Below are positions 46,880 to 57,540 of a stretch of DNA of 64,000 nucleotides, in pieces. Position 1 is the stretch's first letter. Every line of letters begins with the position of its first letter. The notes below the pieces were generated by a model, which did not search any database, had not been told where the DNA came from, and worked only from the letters and a program-made list of their open reading frames with translations. Origin of the DNA: Beta vulgaris subsp. vulgaris (lineage: Eukaryota; Streptophyta; Magnoliopsida; Caryophyllales; Amaranthaceae); assembly GCF_026745355.1 (NCBI RefSeq), contig NC_079202.1:36461346-36525345 (forward strand), given 5' to 3'. Position numbers and translations under genes: made by a program.

Positions 46880-48633
46880 TGAAACACCCCGATTTTTGAA
46901 ACAGTTTATTATCTATATTATTAACTATATTATATATTTTAGTTTATTTAATAATTAAATTCATTTATCTTTAGCAATTATTTTATAAATAATTATTATA
47001 TGCTTATAGTGGGACAAGTTTAGTAAGTAATTTAACTAGTAATAGTAATAAGAGGAAATTTATTCACTGTATGTAAGAAGGGGGAAAAGGGAAAATAAAA
47101 CAAGAAAAAAAGAAAAGAAAAAAAAATAACACAAAAAAGAAGAACATTCAAAACGGTGTTCACCACCGTTCACCATATTCACCCTCTTCACCATCTTCAC
47201 CCTCTTCACCATTTTCTTCTCTCAAAATTCTTCCTTCATCACACAATCATCATCGTTCCCGACGACACAACCACACCGCCACAAGAGGTGACACCATAGA
47301 AGTAGGCGGTGCAAGGAAGAAAAGGGGGGTCGTTGTTGCTGTAATTTGGAGCATTTGGTGCTCGAATTAGGGGCGTTTGCAAGTTATTTCTCATCCCCAA
47401 TCATCTATATTAGTGGATTCCGGTTTCATTGAGGAGCCGTATTGACTGAGCTAGTTGGTTTGATATAGTTTAAAAGGTAAGATTCCTTACTTAAATCTTT
47501 AATAGTTACAAGAAAGGTCTACAAAAGTTAAGATTTCAACTAAAACTTTCATATTTACGAGGAACGATTATAAAGGTATGTATCTCTCTTGAGTTAAGAT
47601 TGGTTTGAATAGGAGGATGTTCCTCCTAATACGGATAGTTTGTTTTCAAACCTTGAATTATAAAATAGTTACAAAAAGATTTATGGATAGTTTATGTTTT
47701 CAAACGGTTGGGATTGCCTTTATGGTGTCTCAAGGAATTGGAATTTGTCGGGATCGTCTCGACATTACAGAATAGTTGGGGGGTACGTTGATCAGTACCT
47801 CAACTTAGATCTTCTGCTACGGTTTGACCGTTTGTGGGGTGTGCACACTAGGGGTCTTTGTCTAATAGTTACCCGGAGGGCCTAGCTAGCCCAAGGGAAA
47901 TAAAGTTCGTTCCATTCCATAGATTTATGATTCTAAGATTCTGAAAGAAACGTTTTAGCAGAGAAAATAGAAAAGTATTTGGTTTGGAAAAGAAATGAAG
48001 AAAAATGTTTTACAATGTTTTATTTAGTATTGGGATTGCAAAAGTGAATGATTTGTAGGATATAATTAATGCATCCTACCTGCATATGTATTTGGCTTTA
48101 CAGTATTGAATCTTGCTCAGCCTGTTTGGCTGATACTACATGCTTGATAATGCAGGTACATGAAGGCTTAGAGTCGGGGTATGGGCGGAGAGCAACGTCC
48201 ACTAGTTTTGCGTAAATATAATTATAAATAGTTCTGTTCTGGTGCATTTCTTATATATAATCAATATTTTGAGACTTAGGGTTGTAAATATTAATCCACT
48301 AAATCTTTATTCGGTTGGGTTGTAATAGTTTAAAATAACTTAAATTTAGTTTTGGTGCAGGTAGTTCTTCTTAGCGATTATTCTCGTAATAATCGTGGAA
48401 TAACACGTTTGGATTTCGAGTAGTTATACAGGAATTTCGTTGGTATTTGAAATGGGTGGAGTTGTTGGGAATTTGGATTTTGGATTGCTGATTTGTTGAA
48501 ACAGGTTTAAAATTCGGACGCAGTCCTAAATTAAATTTAGGCAGTCCATTTTTCAAACGGAACTCTGCCGAATTTTCTATAGAATTTTAATATTATTTAT
48601 TTTAATAATCACTCGAAATTCAGGGGTGTTATA
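46880..48633 (+). repeat. 5' LTR of the Tekay-like element
   Basis: Begins TGAAACACCCCGATTTTT and ends GGGGTGTTATA. The canonical TGTAACACCCC...GGGTGTTACA ends are slightly mutated. Many one-base length differences separate it from the 3' LTR. Confidence 0.93.
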
Positions 48634-48635
48634 GT

Positions 48636-48647
48636 TGGTATCAGAGC
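48636..48647 (+). other. Primer binding site (initiator Met tRNA)
   Basis: TGGTATCAGAGC two bases after the 5' LTR, the standard minus-strand primer site of plant Ty3 elements. Confidence 0.9.
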
Positions 48648-48896
48648 CTAGGTTAATAAAGGACTGGGTTAAGTTAGAGATGATAGGAAACTAAAATTTT
48701 GACAAGCCGAGGTGAGAAAGTGAGATGGGTTATACACGGGAAGTGTATATTCTGTGTTGTTTATATGCTTACATTAATTATGTGATTGTTTTTGTAGATC
48801 GTGATTTGAGAGTTAATATTCTTTTATGACAATCAATGTGTTATACTCGTGTTTTATCGAGATTCAAGTTCTTTTACCTTATGTAGTGCTTACAAG

Positions 48897-50130
48897 ATGC
48901 ACAAGCGCGAAAGAAGTAAATCATCAGAGATGCGCGCTTTGATGCGCCAGATGGCCGAGTCTAATAAGGCCATGACTGAGGCTGTGCAATTGCTAGCGGA
49001 AGCACGAGCTGCTACTACTAGCACTAGCAAAGTAGCTATCACTGAAGTTGCTGCTGTGCATAAAGCAATTGACGGGAAGAAGCCGCCTAAGTATGATGGA
49101 AAAGGCGACCCCGTGAAGATGGAGAATTGGATTAGAGAGTTTGACAAGATCTTCGTCACTCTCCAGGTCCCTGAAGAGATGAGAGTAGACTCCGCAGCCC
49201 TACCATCTCACTGAAGATGCTGATATCTGGTGGACCAAAACAAAGATAATTTTACCACCAAAGTCACATACGATGAGGATGGTTTTGAGGAGGTGGAGAC
49301 AAAGGAATTTGGTTGGAAAGAGTTCAAGAAGGCGCTACGCGCTGAGTTCTTCCCACCTCATATGAGGAAAAGGAAGAGATCTGAGTTTGAACAGCTGGAG
49401 CAAGGAGATATGTCTGTCCAAGACTTTTATACAAATACCTTGAGTTGTCTCGTTTGTGCCTGAATTGGTCCCAAATGAACAAGAAAGAGCTCAGAGGTTC
49501 GAGGAAAAACTTGATCTTGAACTTCTTAGCAATATGGGACGGCCGACTTCACGACCTTGAACGAAGTTTATACTCGTGCTAGCAATGCCGAGAGAATCAA
49601 GGAGAGAAGGAAAGCCGCAGAAAAGATGAAAGCTCCTACAAAAGAAAGTACCCAACAATGGGATAAGGGTAATAACTTTAGTCAAAACAAGAGCAGAAAC
49701 TTTGATAATCGGGGTTCTAGGGGTAACTTCAATAGAGGAGGTCAGAGTCAACAAGCCTCAAGGAGTGCTCAGAGTTCGTTTCAGCCCCGTAGCCAAGCCC
49801 AGAGCCAATCACAATTCAAAAAACCCAGGACCTGTTCGTCGTTATTTCTGCAAAAGATGTGAAAACAATCATCCAGGGAGGGATTGTGAAGGCAATAAGG
49901 TGACGTGTAATTATTGCAAGAAGGAGGGGCATAGAGCTTATGAGTGTTTCACTAACCCTGATGCTAAGATTGGCCGCAATTATGAGGTGTTGAGGACACC
50001 CACTGCTAGTACAGCTAGTAATCGCCCAACTACTTCTGCAGCTACAAATCGTAGCGCAGGAACGGCTAATGCTGCTCAGGCTAAGAGAAGTCTTGAGAAA
50101 AAGAACACGGGCAACCTTAATCATCTTAAG
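48897..50130 (+). pseudogene. Tekay-like gag
   Basis: Starts at ATG 48897 (MHKRERSKSSEMRALMRQMA). Then KPPKYDGKGDPVKMENWIRE (retrotrans_gag), FKKALRAEFFPPHMRKRKRS and FEQLEQGDMSVQDFY, then two zinc knuckles, CKRCENNHPGRDC (about 49849) and CNYCKKEGHRAYEC (about 49906). At least four frame changes between 49190 and 49860 make it inactive as read. Each keeps recognisable sequence on both sides. Confidence 0.85.
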
Positions 50131-50529
50131 CAAGCAGATGCAGATAACCAGGGGAATGCAGTGACCGGTACTTTCTCTATCTATTTTACACCTGCCTACG
50201 TTCTATTTGATTCAGGTGCATCACATTCATTTATATCTGAAACTTTTGCAAAAAGGTTAAACTTAGAAAGTGTCACACCTTGTGAGGCCGATATTTCTGT
50301 TCCTTCTGGTCTAAGTGTCACGTGTAATAGGATGTATTTAGATGTCCCTATAGCTTATGGTGAAACTACCTTATTCGCTGACCTAATAGTTTTTCCTTTG
50401 AAAGATTTTGATATAATACTAGGGATGGACTGGCTAGAAAAGTATAAAGCCAAGATAGACTGTCCGAAACAAAAAGTAACAATAGAGAGTCATAAGGGTG
50501 TTCATGTGCTTTATAGTCGCGTCCAGTGA
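50131..50529 (+). pseudogene. Tekay-like protease
   Basis: Retroviral-type aspartic protease with LFDSGASHSFIS (catalytic Asp near 50208) and IILGMDWLEKYKAKIDC. The same open frame extends back into the knuckles from 49702 and ends at 50529. Confidence 0.85.
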
Positions 50530-50644
50530 AGATTATTTCTGCTCTTACATTAAGTCTTATTTAAGGAAGGGATGCCCTATGTACCTTTGCCATATTCATG
50601 ATATAGTAAGGAAAGACCACAGCTCGGAGATGTCCCAGTTGTGA

Positions 50645-51466
50645 ATGAGTATCAAGATGTGTTTCCAGATGATTCTTAATATGCCTCCAAAGCGTGATGT
50701 GGAATTTAACATCGATTTGGTACCTGGAATGGGACCTATATCTAAGCCACCTTATCGAATGGCGCCTGCTGAGATGAGAGAACTGAAAACTCAATTAGAA
50801 GAGTTGCTAGATAAAGGCTACATTCGACCTAGTGTATCACCTTGGGGTGCACCAGTTCTTTTCGTGAAGAAGAAGGATGGTACCCTACGATTATGTATTG
50901 ACTACAGAGAACTCAATAACGTCACTGTGAAAAACAAGTATCCATTGCCAAGGATAGATGACTTGTTTGATCAGTTGGCCGGTGCAGGAGTATTCTCTAA
51001 GATCGACTTGAGATCAGGTTACCATCAGCTTCGTGTTGCAGATAAAGATATCCCAAAGACAGCTTTTCGTACCCGTTATGGACACTATGAGTTTACAGTT
51101 ATGCCCTTTGGCTTGACTAATGCTCCAGCGGTGTTCATGGATTTAATGAACAGGGTATTCAGAGCTTATTTGGATAAATTCGTTGTGTTTATTGATGATA
51201 TATTGATTTATTCAAAGAATGCGAGTGAACATGAAGAGCACCTCCGTGCTGTTTTGCAAATACTGAGAGAAAATCACTTGTATGCAAAGTTCTCCAAATG
51301 TGAATTCTGGCTCGAGAAAGTGGCTTTTCTGGGTCATATCATTTCTAAGGAGGGTGTTTCAGTTGATCCATCTAAAATTCAAGCGGTTTCTGAATGGTCT
51401 ACTCCGAAGAATGTGACTGAAATTCGCAGCTTCCTTGGTCTAGCGGCTACTATAGGAGATTCGTGA
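50645..51466 (+). pseudogene. Tekay-like reverse transcriptase
   Basis: [34 protein letters not shown] (catalytic Asp), [17 protein letters not shown], then [10 protein letters not shown] (FIDD box near 51190) and [11 protein letters not shown]. The frame breaks at about 51448 in the connection domain. Confidence 0.9.
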
Positions 51467-51965
51467 AAGATTTTTCCAAAATAGCTCGCCCATTGACAAG
51501 TTTGATGAAGAAGTGCACCAAGTATGAATGGAATGATGATTGTGAGAAGGCTTTTCAGACGTTGAAGGAGCGTCTTACTACAGCTCCAGTCTTAACTTTA
51601 CCTAATGGGGATCAAGACTACGAGGTGTATACAGATGCTTCGAGAAATGGCCTTGGATGTGTGCTTATGCAGAAACGGAAAGTTGTAGCTTATGCGTCTA
51701 GACAATTAAAAGTTCATGAGGCGAACTACCCCACACATGATCTTGAATTAGCTGTGTAGTCTTTGCTCTTAAAATTTGGCGTCACTATTTGCTTGGTACT
51801 TCATTCAAAAATACTCTGATCATAAAAGCCTCAAGTATATCTTCACGCAAAAAGAGTTGAACATGAGACAAAGAAGATGGTTAGAGCTGATTAAGGATTA
51901 GATATGGAGATTCAATACCATGAAGGCAAGGCCAATGTTGTCGCTGATGCGCTTAGCAGGAAATC
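51463..51965 (+). pseudogene. Tekay-like RNase H
   Basis: [18 protein letters not shown] (catalytic Asp), [20 protein letters not shown] with ELAV, then after frame breaks near 51757, 51810 and 51900 [20 protein letters not shown] and ALSRK-like sequence. Confidence 0.85.
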
Positions 51966-53270
51966 TTCTCACTCATTGTACACAAACTTTCGAGAAGTTA
52001 CTTAGAGATGAATTTCAGAATTTTGGTGTCGAACTTGTCCGAGTTGGAGCACAGCTTAACTCCCTTACATTGCAACCAGATGTGTACGATGAGATTAAGG
52101 AGAACCAAGCTACTGATGCACTTCTGAAGAAAAAGATGGAAGAGGTTCAAGATACTGAAGATGCTTATTTTAAGATCCATGCAGATGGGAGTCTTCGCTA
52201 TAAGAGTAGGTGGTGTGTTCCTGACATACCTGATCTGAAGAAGAAAATCTTAGATGAAGCTCATTTGACTCCATATTCGGTACATCCAGGAGGTGACAAG
52301 TTGTATAAAGACCTCAAAATCACCTTTTGGTGGCCTCACATGAAGCAACAGGTCGCCGAGTATGTTTCCAAGTGCTTGACTTGCCAAAAAGTCAAGTTTG
52401 AGCACAAGAGACCTCAAGGCGAGATTCTTGGAGATTCCAATGTGGAAGTGGGACTCAATTTCTATGGATTTTATCTGGACTTCCAAGAACACCTAATGGT
52501 AATAACATGATTTGGGTCATTGTGGACCGACTCACCAAGTCTGCCCATTTCGTACCAATGAAAGATACATGGAAACATCAAAAGCTAGCCGATGCATATA
52601 GGAAGAATGTTTTGCGCTTACATGGTGTGCCAAAGGACATTGTGTCCGATAGAGATAGTAGATTCTTATCTAATTTTTGGCAGAAGCTTCAAGAAGCCTT
52701 AGGGACACAGTTGAAAATGAGTACATCATTTCATCCTGCTACTGATGGTCAGACAGAGCGCACAATCCAAACACTCGAGGACATGTTGAGGGCATGTGCC
52801 TTAGAATTTCAAGGCTCGTGGGAAGATAGACTGGACTTGATAGAATTCTCGTATAATAATAGCTATCATTCTTCAATAGGAATGGCCCCATATGAAGCCT
52901 TGTATGGCCGCAAGTGTCGTAGTCCTCTTTGTTGGAGTGATATTGGTGAATCTTGTGTTCTTGGTCCTGAAATGATCCAAGAAACTGTAGAACAAGTAAA
53001 ACTGATACAACAGAAAATGAAAGCGGCACAAGATAGACAGAAAAGTTATGCTGATAAATACAGACGACATGCAGAGTTTGAAGTCGGTGAGAAAGTACTC
53101 TTGAAAGTTTCTCTATAAAGGGAGTAATGCGATTCGGGATGAAGGGAAAGTTAAGCCCTAAATTCATCGGACCGTATGAGATCCTAGAAAGGATAGGTGA
53201 AGTTGCCTATAGATTGGCATTACCTCCAGAGATAGCTCGAGTTCACAACGTTTTCCATATTTCTCAACTT
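51966..53270 (+). pseudogene. Tekay-like integrase
   Basis: HHCC zinc module (HPGGDKLYKDLKITFWWP, CLTCQKVKFEHKRPQG), core with DRLTKSAHFVPM, VSDRDSRFLSNFWQKL and SFHPATDGQTERTIQTLEDM, then the GPY-type end KFIGPYEILERIGEVAYRL and RVHNVFHISQLRRYI. Frame breaks near 52440-52510 and 53115. Confidence 0.9.
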
Positions 53271-53283
53271 CGTCGCTACATTA

Positions 53284-53499
53284 GTGACCCCTCATGTACT
53301 CACACCTGATGAATTGCAACTAGAAGATAACCTTTCATATGTTGAGGTCCCTATGAAAATTCTTGATAGTAAAGTTCGAGCAACTCGGAATGGAGAAGTT
53401 AAACTGGTGAAAGTATTGTGGTCGAACCACAAGGACGATGAACTTAGTTGGGAATCCGAGGATGCGATGCGAGCTCAATATCCCCACCTATTTCAATAG
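53284..53499 (+). pseudogene. Tekay-like chromodomain tail
   Basis: The last 60 residues (from YVEVPMKILDSKVRATRNGE to DAMRAQYPHLFQ) have the aromatic and acidic pattern of the group II chromodomain in Tekay/Del elements, thought to guide insertion to chromatin. It is in a different frame from the preceding integrase end. Confidence 0.8.
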
Positions 53500-53510
53500 G
53501 TACGCTTATA

Positions 53511-53526
53511 GTTACGAGGACGTAAC
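53511..53526 (+). other. Stem-loop upstream of a purine-rich run (first copy)
   Basis: GTTACG-AGGA-CGTAAC, 12 bases after the pol stop, followed by T-rich then AGGGAGGGTGG. It matches the second copy at 53788 in design. Confidence 0.7.
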
Positions 53527-53787
53527 TAATTTTTTTAGGGAGGGTGGAATTAGTATGATTTCATTTCAATTCTTATATTTAAAGATAATTTTGACTTGTA
53601 TTAAGTGTTTGATCTACTGAAAGTTAATGGCATGTTGAGAGATGCTAGTGAGATAGTTTATGTGCAAGTTTGATACTATATAGTTATTATCTTTCGTACT
53701 TTAATAATAGATAGTTGGCTAAACATGTAAAGTTAATGAGCTAAAGTAAGTGTAGGATTTTCGCTACGAGTTTAAGAATTGTTTCAA

Positions 53788-53803
53788 GTTTCGAGGACGA
53801 AAC
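53788..53803 (+). other. Stem-loop beside the polypurine tract (second copy)
   Basis: GTTTCG-AGGA-CGAAAC, eight bases before the purine tract AAGGGGGGAGAT that precedes the 3' LTR. Confidence 0.75.
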
Positions 53804-53810
53804 TTATTTT

Positions 53811-53822
53811 AAGGGGGGAGAT
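53811..53822 (+). other. Polypurine tract of the Tekay-like element
   Basis: AAGGGGGGAGAT directly before the TG of the 3' LTR, the usual plus-strand primer position. Confidence 0.85.
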
Positions 53823-55593
53823 TGTAACACCCCGATTTTTGAAACAGTTTATTATTATTTTATTAACTATATTATATATTTTAGTTTATTTAATAATTAA
53901 ATTCATTTATCTTTAGAATTATTTTAAATAATTTATTATATGCTTATATGGGACAAGTTTAGTAAGTAATGTAACTAGTAATAGTAATAAGAGGAAATTT
54001 ATTCACATGTATGTAAGAAGGGGGAAAAGGGAAAAATAAAACAAGAAAAGAAAAGAAAAAGAAAAAAAAAATAACAAACACAAAAGAAGAACGACATTCA
54101 AAAGTGTTCACCACCGTTCACCATATTCACCTCTTCACCATCTTCACCTCTTCACCATTTTCTTCTCTCAAAATTCTTCCTTCATCACACAACACACACG
54201 TTGCCGACGACACAACCACACCGCCACTAGAGGTGACACCATAGAAGTAGGCGGCGCAAGGAAGAAAAGGGGGGTCGTTGTTGCTGTAATTTGGAGCATT
54301 TGGTGCTCGAATTAGGGGCGTTTGCAAGTTATTTCTCATCCCCAATCATCTATATTAGTGGATTCCGGTTTCATTGAGGAGCCGTATTGACTGAGCTAGT
54401 TGGTTTGATATAGTTTAAAAGGTAAGATTCCTTACTTAAATCTTTAATAGTTACAAGAAAGGTCTACAAAAGTTAAGATTTCAACTAAAACTTTCATATT
54501 TACGAGAATGATTATAAAGGTATGTATCTCTCTTGAGTTAAGATTAGTTTGAATAGGAGGATGTTCCTCCTAATACGGATAGTTTGTTTTCAAACCTTGA
54601 ATTATAAAATAGTTACAGAAAAGATTTATGGATAGATTTATGTTTTTTAAACTGGTTGGGATTGCCTTTATGGTGTCTCAAGGAATTGGAACTTTGTCGG
54701 GATCGTCTCGACATTACAGAATAGTTGGGGGGTACGTTGATCAGTACCTCAGACTTAGATCTTCTGCTACGGTTTGACCGTTTGTGGGGTGTGCACACTA
54801 GGGGTCTTTGTCTAATAGTTACCCGGAGGGCCTAGCTAGCCCAACGGGAAATAAAGTTCGTTCCATTCCATAGATTTATGATTCTAAGATTCTGAAAGAA
54901 ACGGTTTTAGCAGAGAAAATAGAAAAGTATTTGGTTTGGAAAAGAAATGAAGAAAAATGTTTTACAATGTTTTATTTAGTATTGGGATTGCAAAAGTGAA
55001 TGATTTGTAGGATATAATTAATGCATCCTACCTGCATATGTATTTGGCTTTACAGTATTGAATCTTGCTCAGCCTGTTTGGCTGATACTACATGCTTGAT
55101 ATATGCAGGTACATGAAGGCTTAGAGTCGGGTTATGGGCGGAGAGCAACGTCCACTAGTTTTGCGTAAATATAATTATAATAGTTCTGTTCTGGTGCATT
55201 TCTTATATATAATCAATATTTTGAGACTTAGGGTTGTAAATATTAATCTCCACCCTAAATCTTTATTCGGTTGGGTTGTAATAGTTTAAAATAAACTTTA
55301 AATTAGTTTTGGTGCAGGTAGTTCTTCCTTAGCGATTATTCTCGTAATAATCGTGGAATAACACGTTTGGATTTCGAGGAGTTATACAGGAATTTCGTTG
55401 GTATTTGAAAGGGTGGAGTTGTTGGGAATTTGGATTTTGGATTGCTGATTTGTTGAAACAGGTTTAAAATTCGGACGTCAGTCCTAAATTAAATTTTAGG
55501 CAGTCCATTTTTCAAACGGAACTCTGCCGAATTTTCTATAGAATTTTAATATTATTTAATTTAATGAATCACTCGAAATTCAGGGGTGTTATA
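53823..55593 (+). repeat. 3' LTR of the Tekay-like element
   Basis: Begins TGTAACACCCCG and ends GGGGTGTTATA. Collinear with the 5' LTR. Confidence 0.93.
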
Positions 55594-55723
55594 TATTGCT
55601 GCGGTTTAAACCGCATCAATATATTAATTACCTATTGTTGTCCCCTTAATTGTTGCGCGGCCAAAACCACCGTAATAGGCCACTTAATGACCGTAGCAAT
55701 AAGCATTTATTCTACTAGTGGGA

Positions 55724-56235
55724 GCAGCCTAAAAAAGAATGGGCTAAATGTGTGTGGAATAGGTTTAGCACACCTAAGCACATAATTGTTATTTAGCTGA
55801 CAATTCAAAAGAAGTTACGTACAACAACTAGACTTGCTCAGGCATCAGTGGATCTGCCTTATGCTTATTGTGTGGCTCTCAGGATGAAACTCATAACCAT
55901 TTATATATTTTTTAGTTTGTGTGTACAGTAAGACATGTCTGGTACAACTCAAGCAATGGTTGGGGATTAAATGTGCTGCAAATGAATTGATGCAGATTTG
56001 CAAATGGATAAGAAGATGCAAGAGCTTAATGTTTAGAAAACAAGTTTTTGCTGCTAGTGTTGCTGCTGTAATGTATCAAGTCTGGAGAAGTAGGAATTCA
56101 AGTTTCTGGAATCAATGGATACCTACTATTCATAATACTATAAAACTTGTAAAAGCTGAATTGAAGCTTCGAATTAATAATGTAATGCCTAGTAAAGTGT
56201 CTAGAATGGATCAGAACTGGTTTTGGAGTCTGTAA
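55724..56235 (+). pseudogene. LINE ORF2 end (zf-RVT), after the CACTA insertion
   Basis: Continues the plus-strand LINE. STPKHIIVIWLT-like sequence and the later open frame FRKQVFAASVAAVMYQVWRS with FWNQWIPTIHNTIKLVKAEL are typical of the C-terminus of plant L1 ORF2. Stop at 56233-56235. Frame changes near 55790 and 55920. Confidence 0.8.
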
Positions 56236-56379
56236 TCTGGTTATATAGCTAATCTTAAGGATTAGTTAGTTCCTCTTGGGTCAAAAAGTCCAATCTGGTT
56301 GTATAGCTAATCATTCACTTATATTATTTGTTATTGCCTTAGTTTGTACCTTTGTTGTCATCATGAAAAAGGGGGAAAT

Positions 56380-57540
56380 TGTTGAACCCTAGTTTTGATG
56401 ATGACAAAGAAACAAAGATGCAAACTAAGTAGTGAACTAATGAGTTATTTAAGTGTATGATTCTTAAGGTATCAATGAAAGGAACTGGGAGAATACGAAG
56501 TCAAGGAAGAAGTCAAGAGAGGATTTCAAAGGCTAAGTAAAGAAGTTTCTACAAGTTGATACTGGAGCAAGCATTGGATCAAGAAGAATAAAAGCTAGGC
56601 GTTTTATTTTCTAGTTCCATTGTAAAGGAACAAAGTAAGGGTGGTAAGGAACAGTGGCAGTTTTATTTTGAGAATGAGAGTTTGTTCCTTTCTAAGGAAC
56701 AAACTAAGTGGCACTAAACGAATATGTTAAAGGAACTTGGTTTATAAAAGGAACTAGACTTAGGCGTGCAAAAGTGTAACGATACAATTATGCAATTGAG
56801 TAAGTCATGCCTAAATAATAGGAGATTACTTTTTATCTAATTGAAAATCAGTTTTAATAGAAAATCTTTTTAAGGAAGATTTTGTTTTTCGAAAAAATAA
56901 GAAAATAATTATCCGGTTTTATAAAGAGTTTGTTTAAAAGATAATATTTTCTTAAAGATTAAAAATTCAGTTTTAATTTGTTTTATGTCTAACTGATTTT
57001 CGGATAAAACTCAAGAAACTCCTAATCTTTAGGAGTTGTGGCTAAAATATATCCACGTTCAAAGTGAGGTCATGGGATCATGGGACATGATGAGAAACGT
57101 GTTCCTTAGGGGAAGGAACATCATGGGTTAATGGACTTAACATGAACTCGGTTTTAACTCCCACGTTCTTTGTGATTGTCACTATAAATATTGAAGTCTA
57201 AATGAGTTCCAAAGTGTGTCTGACTAAGTAATTAAGTGAGTTTAACTAATTAAGTGTCAGTGCCTTCATTCTCTCATAATAGCCATTTGTTCTTTGCTTT
57301 CTTACTCTAATTCCACTAAGCTTATTTCGATCAATTGTATTTTGGTTTTTGGGGTAAGGGAACATTGAGTGAAGTTCTGTAAGAGAGAGGCTTTGAGTTA
57401 AGCTTGTATGAGTGAGAAAACTTCGAGTGAAGTTGAGAGGAACTACTGTTAAGGGAACAGTGGCTCAGGAACTTGAGTTTAGGAACTCAAGTTGTGGCTC
57501 GAGTTAGAATTAGGTTGTAACAAAGTTGTTTGGCCTAATT
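56380..57540 (+). repeat. LTR-like segment of a SIRE-type Ty1/copia element, 3' side cut
   Basis: Begins TGTTGAACCCTAGTTTTGAT directly after a purine tract (AAAAAGGGGGAAAT, 56366-56379), the PPT-LTR junction of SIRE/Maximus copia elements. It runs to 57540, where the Tekay-like insertion begins. Its end and primer site are not present. Confidence 0.65.

Larger units (their letters stand above)
46880..55593 (+). mobile_element. Ty3 chromovirus (Tekay/Del-like), two LTRs
   Basis: 8.7 kb flanked by TATTG (46875-46879 and 55594-55598), with LTRs of 1754 and 1771 bases. A primer site TGGTATCAGAGC (48636-48647) is complementary to the initiator methionine tRNA end. The purine tract AAGGGGGGAGAT (53811-53822) abuts the 3' LTR. 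Domain order gag, protease, reverse transcriptase, RNase H, integrase, chromodomain-like tail is that of chromoviruses. Frame breaks are many but mostly single bases. Confidence 0.93.
45607..55720. mobile_element. Non-autonomous CACTA-type element with ATTGCTGCGG hairpins, split by a Ty3 element
   Basis: Ends CACTAGTAGAATAATTGTTT and the inverse of CACTAGTAGAATAAATGCTT, flanked by GGA (45604-45606 and 55721-55723). Without the Ty3 insertion it is about 1.4 kb. Subterminal hairpins of ATTGCTGCGGTTTT and its inverse occur at 45644-45890 (four), 46770-46870 (two) and 55595-55710 (at least one, decayed). A pyrimidine-rich leader-like stretch (45935-46150) and a T-rich tract (46340-46560) fill the middle. 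No transposase. Confidence 0.9.
41370..56240 (+). mobile_element. L1-type LINE (plus strand), interrupted by a CACTA element
   Basis: From a leader near 41370 through ORF1 (nucleic-acid-binding), ORF2 endonuclease, reverse transcriptase and zf-RVT, to a stop at 56233-56235. The CACTA element at 45607-55720 splits zf-RVT: before it KYSVKAMYEKMKG, after it KEWAKCVW-like and STPKHI-like sequence in a shifted frame. Boundaries are approximate because no target duplication or poly-A tail was found. Confidence 0.88.
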
